Assembly: GCA_019918135.1 (NCBI GenBank)
Contig: WBZZ01000611.1
Span: 1-64,000, forward strand
Source: Paulinella micropora
Lineage: Eukaryota; Cercozoa; Imbricatea; Euglyphida; Paulinellidae
DNA: 64,000 nt
Direction: 5' to 3'
The notes beneath the pieces were generated by a model. It worked only from the letters and a program-made list of their open reading frames with translations, made no database searches and was not told where the DNA came from. The translations under genes and the position numbers were made by a program. Shown piece by piece: positions 49,974 to 59,257 of the stretch (its first letter is position 1; every line of letters starts with the position of its first letter).

Positions 49974-50222
49974 ATGTTATTAATATTATTATTTGTGTGC
50001 TCTGTGTTAGGTCAGACTGCTTGTGATTTCTATTCGCGGGTCAGCGATAAAAAAAACGAAAGTTGTCTTTATTGTATTCAAAAAGGAATAGAAAACAAAT
50101 TTAAATGTGTGTATAAGCCTATGAGCGATTGGTGTGTTAGTTTTGATGAAGCTATTCCGCTAATCTGTGCTGGTGATAGCTCTTGGTATAAAGTCTATCT
50201 GTATGAGTGTTCGTCTTTTTGA
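49974..50222 (+). CDS. Secreted Cys-rich small protein of element B
   Basis: 82 residues. MLLILLFVCSVLGQTACDF is a clear signal peptide with a likely cut after GQT or QTA. The mature Cys pattern CDFYSRVSDKKNESCLYCIQ, CVYKPMSDWCVSFDEAIPLI-C and ECSSF equals that of element A. It is antisense to its neighbours in both elements. Possible host-surface or ER-exposed factor; the family is not recognised. Confidence 0.75.
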   Translation: MLLILLFVCSVLGQTACDFYSRVSDKKNESCLYCIQKGIENKFKCVYKPMSDWCVSFDEAIPLICAGDSSWYKVYLYECSSF

Positions 50223-50248
50223 AAAAAAGGACACAAAAACCGCGGGGG

Positions 50249-50584
50249 TTATTTCTTTGAGCTAGAAGGGGAAGGAAGGCAGATACCGATAAGTAAGGTC
50301 AAAATACCTACATAAGTGTTAGCAACCTCACACGGTAAGTTCTTTTCAGACAGCCTCACGATACAAAGGGTGATGATGGCGATAATGATACCCATTTGAA
50401 ATAAGTATTTAATAAGTCGGCTGTCAGTTTTTCGCTTAGTCAAACAGCAATCCCAGCTGTCCTCGTAATCGTGGTCTATCTTTTTTTCTTCCTGCTTAAT
50501 TTGGACATCTAGCACACGGTTCTTCAACTCTGGTGTAAGGTCTTCCGTCTCTATGATTGGTGGTGGGTGTAATCTAGGGGGCAT
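50249..50584 (-). CDS. Small two-TM membrane protein of element B
   Basis: 111 residues. A polar head with a Cys pair, then LFQMGIIIAIITLCIVRL and NTYVGILTLLIGICLPSP, nearly identical to the A protein. It overlaps the fibre end by 11 bases, as in A. Convergent with the Cys-rich gene; a small AACC...GGTT hairpin covers its stop codon. Confidence 0.75.
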   Translation of the reverse strand: MPPRLHPPPIIETEDLTPELKNRVLDVQIKQEEKKIDHDYEDSWDCCLTKRKTDSRLIKYLFQMGIIIAIITLCIVRLSEKNLPCEVANTYVGILTLLIGICLPSPSSSKK

Positions 50585-53500
50585 TAGGCGGGAAAACGAA
50601 TGCTCTGATTTCTGCTACTAAATTTGCTTGGTCTTGTAATATATTAAGTAAAGTTTTATTTTCTTTTTCTAAATTAACTACCTTTTCCGTTAAATGTTGA
50701 AAAGCACTGACAAGTATTGGTATAAAACTTGTATATGTTATGCCTTCAAGGTAGCCATTTCCATCATCCGCTTTCATTCCACTTTCAGATACAAATTCTG
50801 GAAAAATCTTTTTTACTTCGTCCGCAATAAATCCGTGGTTCTTTTTTTCTTTCTTTTCGTCTGATTTCAAATAATACGAACAACAATTTATTTTCATTAA
50901 TTTCTCGCAACAATCCCCGCAGTCTAATGTTTTAATATCTGATTTTAGTCTCCTGTCCGATGAGTTTGTCCAAGCACCATTGAGAGGAATATAATTATAA
51001 CTGCCTGACGGCTCGCTTGAAGAGTTTGAAGTAGTCCAAGCGTGAAGCAAACCAGTAGAAGAAACAATTGCTCCATAATTCGTATATCCTCCTGATTTAA
51101 AAAATAGTTGTGGGTCGTTAGTAGCGGCGGGTCTTTGTCTTATTATTAGAGAACCGCTTGATGTCGTTGGAAGAGTTATTCCACCATCTGCTTGAAAGGC
51201 GCCTTTGTTCCACAAAAATCCATCGCTCCCTCTCAACGACATTAAAGCAACATCATTGGCATTTTCCCACACAAAACCGTGGGTCCTGTCCGCACCCGAT
51301 CTAAATCTTACGGCATAACTACTAAATCCATTTCCTGCTGGTGCCGTTCCTGTTCCACTTAATGCTTTATTCGCCCCAGATTGTGCCATATAAATCCCCC
51401 AGCCTGGGTCAGTAATATCCCAAATATATATTCCTCTGGTGCTTCCTCCATTTGTTCCTCCTTGAATGGATATTTTCGCCCCACTAGTATTCGTTGCTGA
51501 TGTTAGTGTGCCAGTATATGTAATCCCCGCATTTGCCGTTATTAACTTTGAAGCAGTAATCCCACCATACCCAATTCTAAATAATTCATTTGAGCCTCCA
51601 TAATAAAATATGTGGTTATCGCTTGTAGCATTAACATTATACATCATTGTGTTTAGTATAACACCAAATCCATTAAAAGCAGTTGTAGAGCCTGTTCCTC
51701 CATCCCATAACACTAGTTTATTGTTCGCTACTCCACTTCTATTAATAAAAACACTTTTACCCGCTCCTACTTCTATGTTATCGCTCGCCGTTAATGTTGT
51801 TGTAGTAATACCAGCAGTTGCCGTTAATGTAGTTCCTGTTATGGTTCCGCCACTTGTTATGTTGTTTGAATTCATATCTAAAGCACCATAAAACCGCATA
51901 CCGCCCGCATTGTTAAAACGAACGATATCAGACGAAGCACTTTTATTATCCAAAAGTTTTGAAATATAAAGTCCTGCTCCTTTTACATCAAATGCTACAT
52001 TTGTGAATAGGTAGCCTCTTTGGTTAGCGGTTCCACTTGAATCAGTGTTTAAAGTATATAAGAAAGACTGCCAATCACCCGTTGTCTGTGAAAAGAATAT
52101 GTCTCCCCCATTTTGGTTTAATATCCGCGCCCCATTATATGTGATATTTCCGCCATTAGTGATATCCACATTGTTAAAATCCGCAGTGTTCGTTAAAGTT
52201 AGATATTTTATCTCTATTCTCGTTCCATTGAATGTTTTAATTCCTGTTATTGTTTGGTCTCCTGTTAGTTTTACATTTTGCCCGTCCAATGTGTCCGCAT
52301 ACCCTTTTGTCGCTCCGTCTGTTGATAATGTAGGAGTTGCTAAATTTGTAATTTTGTTGTTGTTCAAAGATAGTGTAGTGCCAGATGCGGTTATAACCAA
52401 AGTATCACCCGAATATAACTCTACATACGAGCCAGTTATCTGTATCGGATACCAAGTCGCTGTTGCTGTTTTTTGTGCGGCAATTACTCCTATTTTTGTA
52501 TCAAAGGCTATTCCAATACCATCAAAAGAAGTCGGATTGGATGAACCACTTACTTCAATAGTTGATGTAAATTTTTTATTTCCTGCTATTGTTTGGTCTC
52601 CTGTTAGTTTAACAACCGAAGTATCAAGAACAGAAACATCCACACCATCAACCAGATTTACATTTGTTATACTCTGGCTTCCCATATTTAGTCCGCCATT
52701 TGCTGTTATCGCCCCACTCGCCGTTAATGTGGTTGTTGATACCCCAGCACTCGCTGTTATTATCCTTAAAGCCTTAACTTCTCCATTATTAATTCTGAAT
52801 AATTCGTTTGCTATCCCGCCATAGTAAAATTTATGACTAGCATTTATATTATCAACATTATAAATTAACGTATCACCAGCAATACCAAAACCACTAAATG
52901 CAGTGTCAGAGCCTGTTCCATTATCCCATAAAACTAACTTATTAACCGTGCTTATAAAACCTGCCCTGTCTATAAATAATTTTTTGCCTCCCCCAACTAC
53001 TATATTGTCGCTTGTTGTTAATGTAGTTGTAGTTATCCCAGCATTCGCTTTAATTTCATTGCTGAATGTTTTTGTTCCTGCTATGGTTTGGTTTCCTGTT
53101 AGTTTAACGACTGCGGTATCAAGGGTGGATACATCAATACCATCAACATTGCCTACATTTGTTATGTTAAATCCTCCCATATTTAAACTACCAGTCAAAG
53201 CCACTGTGCCGTCCTTTGCCAGTTTTGTATCAGTATATGCTTTTGTTGAAGCATCGGTGTCATAGAATGGTGCTGGAAGTCCGCTAATTGCTGTTGTGCC
53301 ACTAAAATTTAAAACATTGCCAGTTAATGTTATTCCACCCCCTGTTGTTGGAGCAAGAAGTATGGAAGAACCAACAATGCTTAGTGGATAGCCCGTCGCC
53401 CCACCCGCCTCCGACGAATAAATAGAACCCATATTATTGTTGTAATTGAAGAATAACTTACCTGTGTTTAATGGATTTGAATCTTTTACACCCACATAAG

Positions 53501-54407
53501 TAGTAAATATTTTTATTCCTGTTATGGTTTGGTCTCCTGTTAGTTTAACCACCGAAGTATCAAGAGCAGAAACATCAATACCATCAACATTACCGACATT
53601 TGAAATAGCAAATCCTCCCATATTTAATCCGCCTGTCATATTCGCGGTTCCGTCCAATCTTAGAAAAGGTGAGTTTGTATTTCTCAATTGGCCTGTGCTA
53701 TAAATGAGCAGTTGGTTATCAGCGGGTGTGCCTGTAATTAAAACATCGCTGTGTGTATTAATTGAACCATCTGCGGACACTTTATCATTATTGTCTTCGT
53801 GTTCTGATATCCAAGTATCAACATCTTTCGTATTTAGTAAATTAACTCCCGTTATATTCAAATTACCGCCCATACTAATATTGCCGAATTCATCCACATT
53901 TATTGGAAATGTTTTATTTACCCAGTTGATTGAGTTATATGTTAGATAACTATTCATCGCAACTGGTGCTGTAATGACGACATCTGTGAGTGTATCAATT
54001 GAACCAATGGTTGTATTTCTCCATTTACCATCTACATCATTATAAGTTAAGTATTGCCCGACCACTGGTGCGGATATGTTTGTGTCTATGAGATTGTATA
54101 GACTGGTTTGGTGCGGATTACTTGTATTAGAGCGGTGTTGAGTTGAGGCTTTGACTTCGTCGTTGTCCCTTACCCGTTGCTCTGTGTAGTATAGATTTTT
54201 TCCTTCTTTAATGTCTGTTGTTGATTTGGTAGCTAGTCTCGCATCAAATCGGCCGTCAGTGTAATAAAGATTTACGGGGTCTGCATCTTCTGGTATCCTG
54301 TCTGTATTTAAGCCAATAATATTAGTGTTCGTTAAATCAAGGTTAAGTATGTTCAGACTATCAACGGCCAGCTCATTAAGGCCTAATAAACGTTTGTATT
54401 GGCTCAT
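50574..54407 (-). CDS. Phage-like fibre with S74 chaperone tail, whole
   Basis: 1277 residues. The N-terminal anchor (MSQYKRLLGLNELAVDSLNI) and EGKNLYYTEQRVRDNDEVK are followed by many shaft units with the form MGG-(F)-x-I-x-NVGNVDGID, LDTSVVKLTGDQTI-x-G-x-K-x-F and TTTLTAS. Near residue 1150 SDRRLKSDIKTLDCGDCC and NHGFIADEVKKIFPEF mark an S74 intramolecular chaperone, which releases itself after the trimer folds. A terminal coiled coil (LTEKVVNLEKENKTLLNIL) ends the protein. It would bind the host cell. The shaft is very like that of element A, whereas the chaperone tip belongs to a different version. Confidence 0.88.
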   Translation of the reverse strand: MSQYKRLLGLNELAVDSLNILNLDLTNTNIIGLNTDRIPEDADPVNLYYTDGRFDARLATKSTTDIKEGKNLYYTEQRVRDNDEVKASTQHRSNTSNPHQTSLYNLIDTNISAPVVGQYLTYNDVDGKWRNTTIGSIDTLTDVVITAPVAMNSYLTYNSINWVNKTFPINVDEFGNISMGGNLNITGVNLLNTKDVDTWISEHEDNNDKVSADGSINTHSDVLITGTPADNQLLIYSTGQLRNTNSPFLRLDGTANMTGGLNMGGFAISNVGNVDGIDVSALDTSVVKLTGDQTITGIKIFTTYVGVKDSNPLNTGKLFFNYNNNMGSIYSSEAGGATGYPLSIVGSSILLAPTTGGGITLTGNVLNFSGTTAISGLPAPFYDTDASTKAYTDTKLAKDGTVALTGSLNMGGFNITNVGNVDGIDVSTLDTAVVKLTGNQTIAGTKTFSNEIKANAGITTTTLTTSDNIVVGGGKKLFIDRAGFISTVNKLVLWDNGTGSDTAFSGFGIAGDTLIYNVDNINASHKFYYGGIANELFRINNGEVKALRIITASAGVSTTTLTASGAITANGGLNMGSQSITNVNLVDGVDVSVLDTSVVKLTGDQTIAGNKKFTSTIEVSGSSNPTSFDGIGIAFDTKIGVIAAQKTATATWYPIQITGSYVELYSGDTLVITASGTTLSLNNNKITNLATPTLSTDGATKGYADTLDGQNVKLTGDQTITGIKTFNGTRIEIKYLTLTNTADFNNVDITNGGNITYNGARILNQNGGDIFFSQTTGDWQSFLYTLNTDSSGTANQRGYLFTNVAFDVKGAGLYISKLLDNKSASSDIVRFNNAGGMRFYGALDMNSNNITSGGTITGTTLTATAGITTTTLTASDNIEVGAGKSVFINRSGVANNKLVLWDGGTGSTTAFNGFGVILNTMMYNVNATSDNHIFYYGGSNELFRIGYGGITASKLITANAGITYTGTLTSATNTSGAKISIQGGTNGGSTRGIYIWDITDPGWGIYMAQSGANKALSGTGTAPAGNGFSSYAVRFRSGADRTHGFVWENANDVALMSLRGSDGFLWNKGAFQADGGITLPTTSSGSLIIRQRPAATNDPQLFFKSGGYTNYGAIVSSTGLLHAWTTSNSSSEPSGSYNYIPLNGAWTNSSDRRLKSDIKTLDCGDCCEKLMKINCCSYYLKSDEKKEKKNHGFIADEVKKIFPEFVSESGMKADDGNGYLEGITYTSFIPILVSAFQHLTEKVVNLEKENKTLLNILQDQANLVAEIRAFVFPPNAP

Positions 54408-54483
54408 TGAACCACTATATAATTAGTTTATTAATAAAAACTAAATAATATTATTTTGTATATTAATATAAACAAGTCATAAA

Positions 54484-54989
54484 ATGCCAAGAGGTAATAG
54501 AGAGGTCGCGATGAAGAATCTTGAAAAGGGTTGGGAGGCGAAGAAGAACCAGGCTAAGCAGAGAAAGATTGAGAGGGCTAGGGAATTACTAGCGGAGGAA
54601 GAGGCGAAGAATGCAAAAGAAATGACCAATGACGAAAAGATGGACCACGTGTCTAAGAAACAGTTGGCGAAGGATATGATTGAGGGACGGGACGGCGAGA
54701 AAAGCGAGGAGAGCAGTTCGGATGAGGAAGTAGAACACGACTTTGTTGATATCGTTGCCCAACGGGTTGCGGGTATGAATTGAAGACTAAACAGAAGAAG
54801 AAGAAAGCGGTAAAAAAGAAAGTGGAAGAAGAGAGCGATAGTGAGAGCGAGGAAAGCGAGGAAGAGGAACAGCCTAAGAAAGGTAAAGGTAAGAAATCAA
54901 ACATATCAGTTAATGTTTATAATCAACAACCCGAGAAACCAAAAAAAGAAAACAATGATGAACTATCGCGGATATTTTTAAAGTTTTGA
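54484..54989 (+). pseudogene. Acidic/basic low-complexity protein of element B, broken
   Basis: Same plan as 17636-18154: a helical Lys/Glu N-terminus (KKNQAKQRKIERARELLAEE), acidic Ser clusters (EESSSDEEVEHDF, DSESEESEEEEQPKKGKGKK), then NISVNVYNQ and a SRIFLKF end. Position next to the fibre is the same as in A. This copy is broken. Confidence 0.65.
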
Positions 54990-54991
54990 AC

Positions 54992-55248
54992 CTACCAAAG
55001 ATAATGATAAGAATAGTAATTAGCATACTCTGGATTGTTGTATGTTAATTCCCCTTTTGAATTTCTTATAGCTTTTGCTCTTGCTCTGTAATTTCTTCTT
55101 CTTTCTTTGTCTAAATGGTTTAGATGCGAAAAAAGTCCTATGCAGTCTTTGTAATGCTCATATCTGACATCACCGAAATGAATTGTTTTTCCTTTTGGTG
55201 TAGTAGTTGTATATATTTTTTTTTTACACTTGACTTTGAAAATCTCAT
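54992..55248 (-). pseudogene. DUF5754-like gene region of element B, broken
   Basis: Counterpart of 17375-17632. Begins with MRFSKSSVKKK and, further on, encodes recognisable pieces of the family pattern (YNNPEYANYYSYHYLW at the end). Broken. An 11-base AATATTATATA separates its start from the divergent F-box-like gene. Confidence 0.6.
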
Positions 55249-55259
55249 AATATTATATA

Positions 55260-55513
55260 ATGAGCAAAATAAAAAACCTTCCGTTAGATGTGCGTTTACA
55301 CATTATGGACTACCTATATAATCATCGTATGTATGACTTCACTAGTTGCTATGTGTGTGGATTTTTTGTTTAGCGAACCGACAGATTACAGCCATTGATG
55401 ATAGTTTTGATTGGTTTTATATGTATGAGTTTTGTTCTAATTATTGTTTTGAACTAGAAAAAAAAGAAAGAGCAATATATAGAGATAAAACATTAGGTGT
55501 TATAAAATATTAG
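55260..55513 (+). pseudogene. F-box-like small gene region, broken
   Basis: Starts MSKIKNLPLDVRLHIMDYLY, which has the LP-x-(D/E)-(hydrophobic)-x4-(I)-(M)-x-YL pattern of an F-box, followed by Cys- and aromatic-rich coding-like sequence. An F-box would link targets to an SCF ubiquitin ligase. Present only in element B, between the DUF5754-like gene and the integrase. Broken. Confidence 0.45.
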
Positions 55514-55519
55514 GAGGCG

Positions 55520-56455
55520 ATGGACGACCATATACAAGAACTAAAAGAGCAACAGGCATTAGAACTACAATATCAGAAAAAACAAAGTAAGAAATGGAAT
55601 ACAATATGGGCTGATAAACCGTTGAAACAAGTGTTCGTAGATTTGGCGGATATGTCTAAGTTAAAAGATAAACCAGGTAATAAAAAATATGCTTTTATGT
55701 TGGTTTGGATTGACACTAATAGTAGATTTTTAGAAGTTAGACCGCTGAAAAATAAAACTGCGAATGAAGTATATACTGGTTTAAAATCTATTCCATATAT
55801 CCCAGAAATTATTACAACAGACAGCGGAGGAGAATACAAAGGAGCAGTTAATAAATATTTTGATGAACATAACATTGAACACAGAACAGTTGAAGTAGGA
55901 GACCACAAAGCACTCGCAATAGTTGATAGAGTCATTAGAACTATTAGAAGGTGGTTTGACATACTATTTGAAACTAATGGGAACTTTGACTGGGTCTCAT
56001 ACATTGATGATATGGTCAAAACTTACAATAATCGTTTCCATCAAACAATCAAAGCTAGACCAATTGATGTATTGAACGGAAAAGCTACTAATAAACAAAA
56101 AATTGAAAGAGATGAAAGTATTAACGAATTTGAACCAGGCGATAAGGTAAGACGGGAAGTTCAACGAAATCTATTTTCAAAAGGAGGTCGGACTTGGTCA
56201 AAGCAGATATATACGGTTTTGGGTAGAAATGGATTTAAGATTGTGCTATCTAATAAAGAACTAGTCAGCCCCCGTGAGTTATTAAAGACTAAGTTTGAAA
56301 AGCCAGTTGATGATGAAAAGCAAATTAACGAACAAGTTCAAGAGATAACGAAGGAGAAGAAAATAAAGCAACAGTTAAAAAAAGAAGACATACAACCAGA
56401 AAACATAATTGAAACCAAACGGCACAAAAAGAAAAAGGTAATTTTTCATTTATGA
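55520..56455 (+). CDS. rve-family integrase of element B
   Basis: 311 residues and whole. VFVDLADMSK near residue 40, TTDSGGEYKG near 98 and HKALAIVDRVIRTIRRWFD near 130-150 form the integrase core; then a basic linker, a beta domain (SKGGRTWSKQIYTVLGRNG) and a Lys-rich tail with KEDIQPENI. Strongly similar to the A integrase. The last ~16 codons lie inside the right terminal repeat. Confidence 0.9.
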   Translation: MDDHIQELKEQQALELQYQKKQSKKWNTIWADKPLKQVFVDLADMSKLKDKPGNKKYAFMLVWIDTNSRFLEVRPLKNKTANEVYTGLKSIPYIPEIITTDSGGEYKGAVNKYFDEHNIEHRTVEVGDHKALAIVDRVIRTIRRWFDILFETNGNFDWVSYIDDMVKTYNNRFHQTIKARPIDVLNGKATNKQKIERDESINEFEPGDKVRREVQRNLFSKGGRTWSKQIYTVLGRNGFKIVLSNKELVSPRELLKTKFEKPVDDEKQINEQVQEITKEKKIKQQLKKEDIQPENIIETKRHKKKKVIFHL

Positions 56456-56800
56456 GTGATGTTGTTTTGGCAGTGGCATTTTGTATTTTTTTGTTTTGGA
56501 GAAATGGGCCTTCTTTTCGCTTTGTCAAAAATCGCGTTTTCGGCAAAGGAGAAAATCTGTAGGTTTTCGTGTTTTGGTCACGGGCTCATTTCCTTTTTGC
56601 TTTTGTGTGTCTTGAAAAAGTGTGCCGAAGTGGCCCCTTATACTACCAGTGTAAAAAATGGGGATTTATGCTGTTATCTCTTTTATATGAACGAATATGG
56701 CAAAAATGGCAAACTATGGCAAAATTCAAGACGATAAAAAGGGGGGGGTGATGGTGGGGACCACAGAAACCCCCCCCCCCCCTTTCCTCCCTGTTTTTTT
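56406..56800 (-). repeat. Element B terminal inverted repeat, right
   Basis: Pairs with 36103-36494 at about 98% identity. Its inner end overlaps the integrase 3' end. Confidence 0.9.
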
Positions 56801-56806
56801 CGAATT
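56801..56806 (+). repeat. Target-site duplication of element B, right copy
   Basis: CGAATT, as at 36097-36102. Confidence 0.85.
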
Positions 56807-56917
56807 CCCTCAATATGTCCCTCATTACTCTTTATTCTTTCGTCTTCAATAGTACTTTCTTTTCCTTCCTCCTTGTTCAATTCTAGGATCTTTTCCTTCC
56901 TCCCTTCCTCCCTTCCA

Positions 56918-57171
56918 TCTTCTTCTTCTTCTTCTTCTTCTTCTTCTTCTTCTTCTTCTTTGTCTTCTTCTTTGTATTCTTCTTCTTCTTCTTCTTCTTC
57001 TTCTCCTTCTTCTTCTTCTTCTTCTTCTTCTTCTTCTTCTTCTTCTTCTTCTTCTTCTTCTTCTTCTTCTTCGTCTTCTTCGTCTTCGTCTTCTTCGTCG
57101 TCTTATTCTTCTTCTTCTTCTTCTTCTTCTTCTTCTTCTTCTTCTTCTTCTTCTTCTTCTTCTTCTTCTGT
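56918..57171 (+). repeat. TTC trinucleotide microsatellite
   Basis: About 250 bases of (CTT)n with few interruptions. Long frames across it (poly-Ser, poly-Lys, poly-Glu) are artefacts. The polypurine/polypyrimidine strand could form triplex DNA. Confidence 0.95.
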
Positions 57172-57230
57172 GATATATTTAAAACAAAATTGTACAGCAA
57201 AACGTGTCAAAACTATTTTATTCATTATGC

Positions 57231-57283
57231 TTGTATGTATGTATGTATGTATGTATGTATGTATGTATACATATGTATGTATG

Positions 57284-57322
<39 letters not shown>

Positions 57323-57490
57323 TGCATTGTATGTATGTAATGTATGTATGTATGTATGTATGTATGTATGTATGGCTAAGTATGTATGGCTAAGTATGTA
57401 TGTATGTATGTATGTATGTATGTATGTATGTATGTATGTACATTGTATGTATGTATGCATGTATGTATGTATGTATGTATGTATGTATAT
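57231..57490 (+). repeat. GTAT tetranucleotide microsatellite
   Basis: About 260 bases of (TATG)n with a few interruptions (for example TATGGCTAAG twice near 57370-57390). No gene from 56807 to 57950 is supported. Confidence 0.95.
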
Positions 57491-57956
57491 ATATGTACAT
57501 GTACATACGAGCAGAAGAATTGTCGATAGGCCTGATAAAACAGGATGCAATTTTTGCCGAGGTGTGATAATCTATTGCCTTTTTGTCTCGGCCCTTGCAG
57601 GGAAAAGTGACATTTGCAAATACACAACCACAACTTGCTCTGGTGGTGCCAGGTGGCAGGAAACACCTGGTTTTTGTGGTGGCATGATTCTGGAATTTTT
57701 GGCAACCAAACTTTGCGGCTTTCTCCTGCACTCAATCGTGATCCGTTGAAGTCGGGGAGAGTGGCAATCGATTGTTCAGGCCAAGCACTATCAGAATACA
57801 CAATAAAAAACTTTTCTGGTAGGCGGTGGCACCGGACCCCCCCCACCCACAAGTGCTAGTCTTCTTATTTTTTGGATAAATACCAGCCACAATTTTTTTT
57901 TGTAAAAAACCGACGACTTGCGAAACGCCAAACCCTTGCGGTTTCTGTTCTTGACG

Positions 57957-59174
57957 ATGACTACTGAGGAGTTGGATGCAGTACACACGATTGTAGCTCT
58001 GCGTGCTGCAGCCGCCCCAGGAAATCATCCTCCTGACCAGGAACAGCAAGGCACTGGCATGTTGTCGCCTGTCCCTGCGCACAGATCCAATAGCGCGGAC
58101 ACACTGCCAAACGACACCCCTCCTGCCTCTCCACGTGAGGAACAGAGCGTGCAAGTCGAACGCAAGCATCCAGTGGATCCAGATCCGCCATCCGACTCGT
58201 CAGAAGACTCGTCAGACGACTCGTCAGACGACTCGTCAGACGACTCGTCAGACGACTCGTCAGACGACTCGTCAGACGACTCGTCAGACGACTCGTCAGA
58301 CGACTCGTCAGACGACTCGTCAGACGACTCGTCAGACGACTCGTCAGACGACTTGTCAGACGACTCGTCAGACGACGAGCCTCTTGTGGATGCTAGTATG
58401 GGATCTCTCACTAATCGCTCATACCTCTGGCTGATGATCGACCCCTGGCACGAGCACCACGCGCCTGACGAGATCGTGCTTGGCCTCCACTCCGACCGCA
58501 AGGACGTAGAGAATGCACCGACCGTGCAGATCGTGAGGAAGCTAGCCGAATTCCTCAGCGAGCACAAGGGCAAGGCCGGTGCGATGCGCCGGCGCCACGT
58601 ACGGGCTGCCCAAAACGACGTGGCAGACCGCGTGGCCAAGTACGACACGTTGGTGTACGAGCTGGGCCGTGAGCCCACTGCCGAGGAGAAAGAGAGTGCA
58701 GGCGCCTACCTCGACGCGTTCTACCCGCAAGACGGCGAGAACGATGTCAAGAAGGGCACTGGCGCGGTGCTACGGGAACGTGGCAATGGGCTGCGCAACT
58801 GCGTGACTCAGAGCTATCTCAACTTGATACCGCGCGCCGCTACCAAGAAGTCATCCTACCGTAGGCGCCTGGCCAAGTCAGCGCACACAGCGAGCGTCGC
58901 TGCCTTCTGTAAGGAGAGCGCCTCTGCCGAATGGCACACTGACGACAACGGCAAGGTGTGGCGGCCGCGACTGCTCAAGGGAGTGGGATTCAACGACATC
59001 GTCAAGGGTAGGGTCAAGGGGGATCTACTCGTCGCGTCGGACGGGCACTGCGTCGCACTACGAGGCAGGAAGATCCTGAACGCCGGCTCTTACAGGGAGG
59101 TGTCCCTCACGCGCTCGAACCTGATCAGCGTAGGCATCAAAGATGGACACTTGCTCGAAGTGGCTAGGTTGTAA
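57957..59174 (+). CDS. Unknown protein with a long Asp-Ser repeat
   Basis: About 405 residues (an in-frame ATG at 57918 is also possible; 57957 gives MTTEELDAVHTIVALRAAAA). Residues about 80-140 are (SSDD)n from a 12-bp repeat. The C-terminal 270 residues are ordinary: MGSLTNRSYLWLMIDPWHEH, a helical Arg/Lys part, LNLIPRAATKKSSYRRRLAK, and a beta-rich end (RVKGDLLVASDGHCVALRGR). No family is recognised. GC-rich codons set it apart from elements A and B. Confidence 0.55.
   Translation: MTTEELDAVHTIVALRAAAAPGNHPPDQEQQGTGMLSPVPAHRSNSADTLPNDTPPASPREEQSVQVERKHPVDPDPPSDSSEDSSDDSSDDSSDDSSDDSSDDSSDDSSDDSSDDSSDDSSDDSSDDSSDDLSDDSSDDEPLVDASMGSLTNRSYLWLMIDPWHEHHAPDEIVLGLHSDRKDVENAPTVQIVRKLAEFLSEHKGKAGAMRRRHVRAAQNDVADRVAKYDTLVYELGREPTAEEKESAGAYLDAFYPQDGENDVKKGTGAVLRERGNGLRNCVTQSYLNLIPRAATKKSSYRRRLAKSAHTASVAAFCKESASAEWHTDDNGKVWRPRLLKGVGFNDIVKGRVKGDLLVASDGHCVALRGRKILNAGSYREVSLTRSNLISVGIKDGHLLEVARL
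58195..58378 (+). repeat. 12-bp tandem repeat (GACTCGTCAGAC)
   Basis: About 15 nearly perfect copies encoding alternating Asp-Asp-Ser-Ser. The low divergence suggests recent expansion or slippage. Confidence 0.9.
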
Positions 59175-59257
59175 CCTTTTCTCTGTCTCTCTATCGTCTG
59201 GTTATTAAAAGTATATATCTAGTCCTGTTTGCAATTTCACGTGAAATCTGATAGTCT

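Larger units (their letters stand above)
36103..56800 (-). mobile_element. Virus-like element B: Polinton-like virus / virophage type
   Basis: A 20.7-kb element with ~393-bp terminal inverted repeats and a 6-bp target duplication, inverted relative to element A. The capsid half has the same gene order as A; the replication half is different (polymerase B plus SF1 helicase region, RING, lipase-like and DCL-type genes). The fibre, protease, penton, integrase and several small genes look whole. It is broken overall with about eight breaks, including the replication and major capsid genes, and is a fossil that looks older than A. Confidence 0.95.

Noticed and set aside
56873-57550. Long open frames of poly-Ser, poly-Lys, poly-Glu and Tyr/Met/Cys/Val repeats on both strands
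   Set aside because: They are direct translations of the TTC and GTAT microsatellites and have no gene context.
58025-58678. 217-aa minus-strand frame with Ser-Asp-Glu repeat
   Set aside because: Antisense shadow of the 12-bp repeat in the plus-strand gene.
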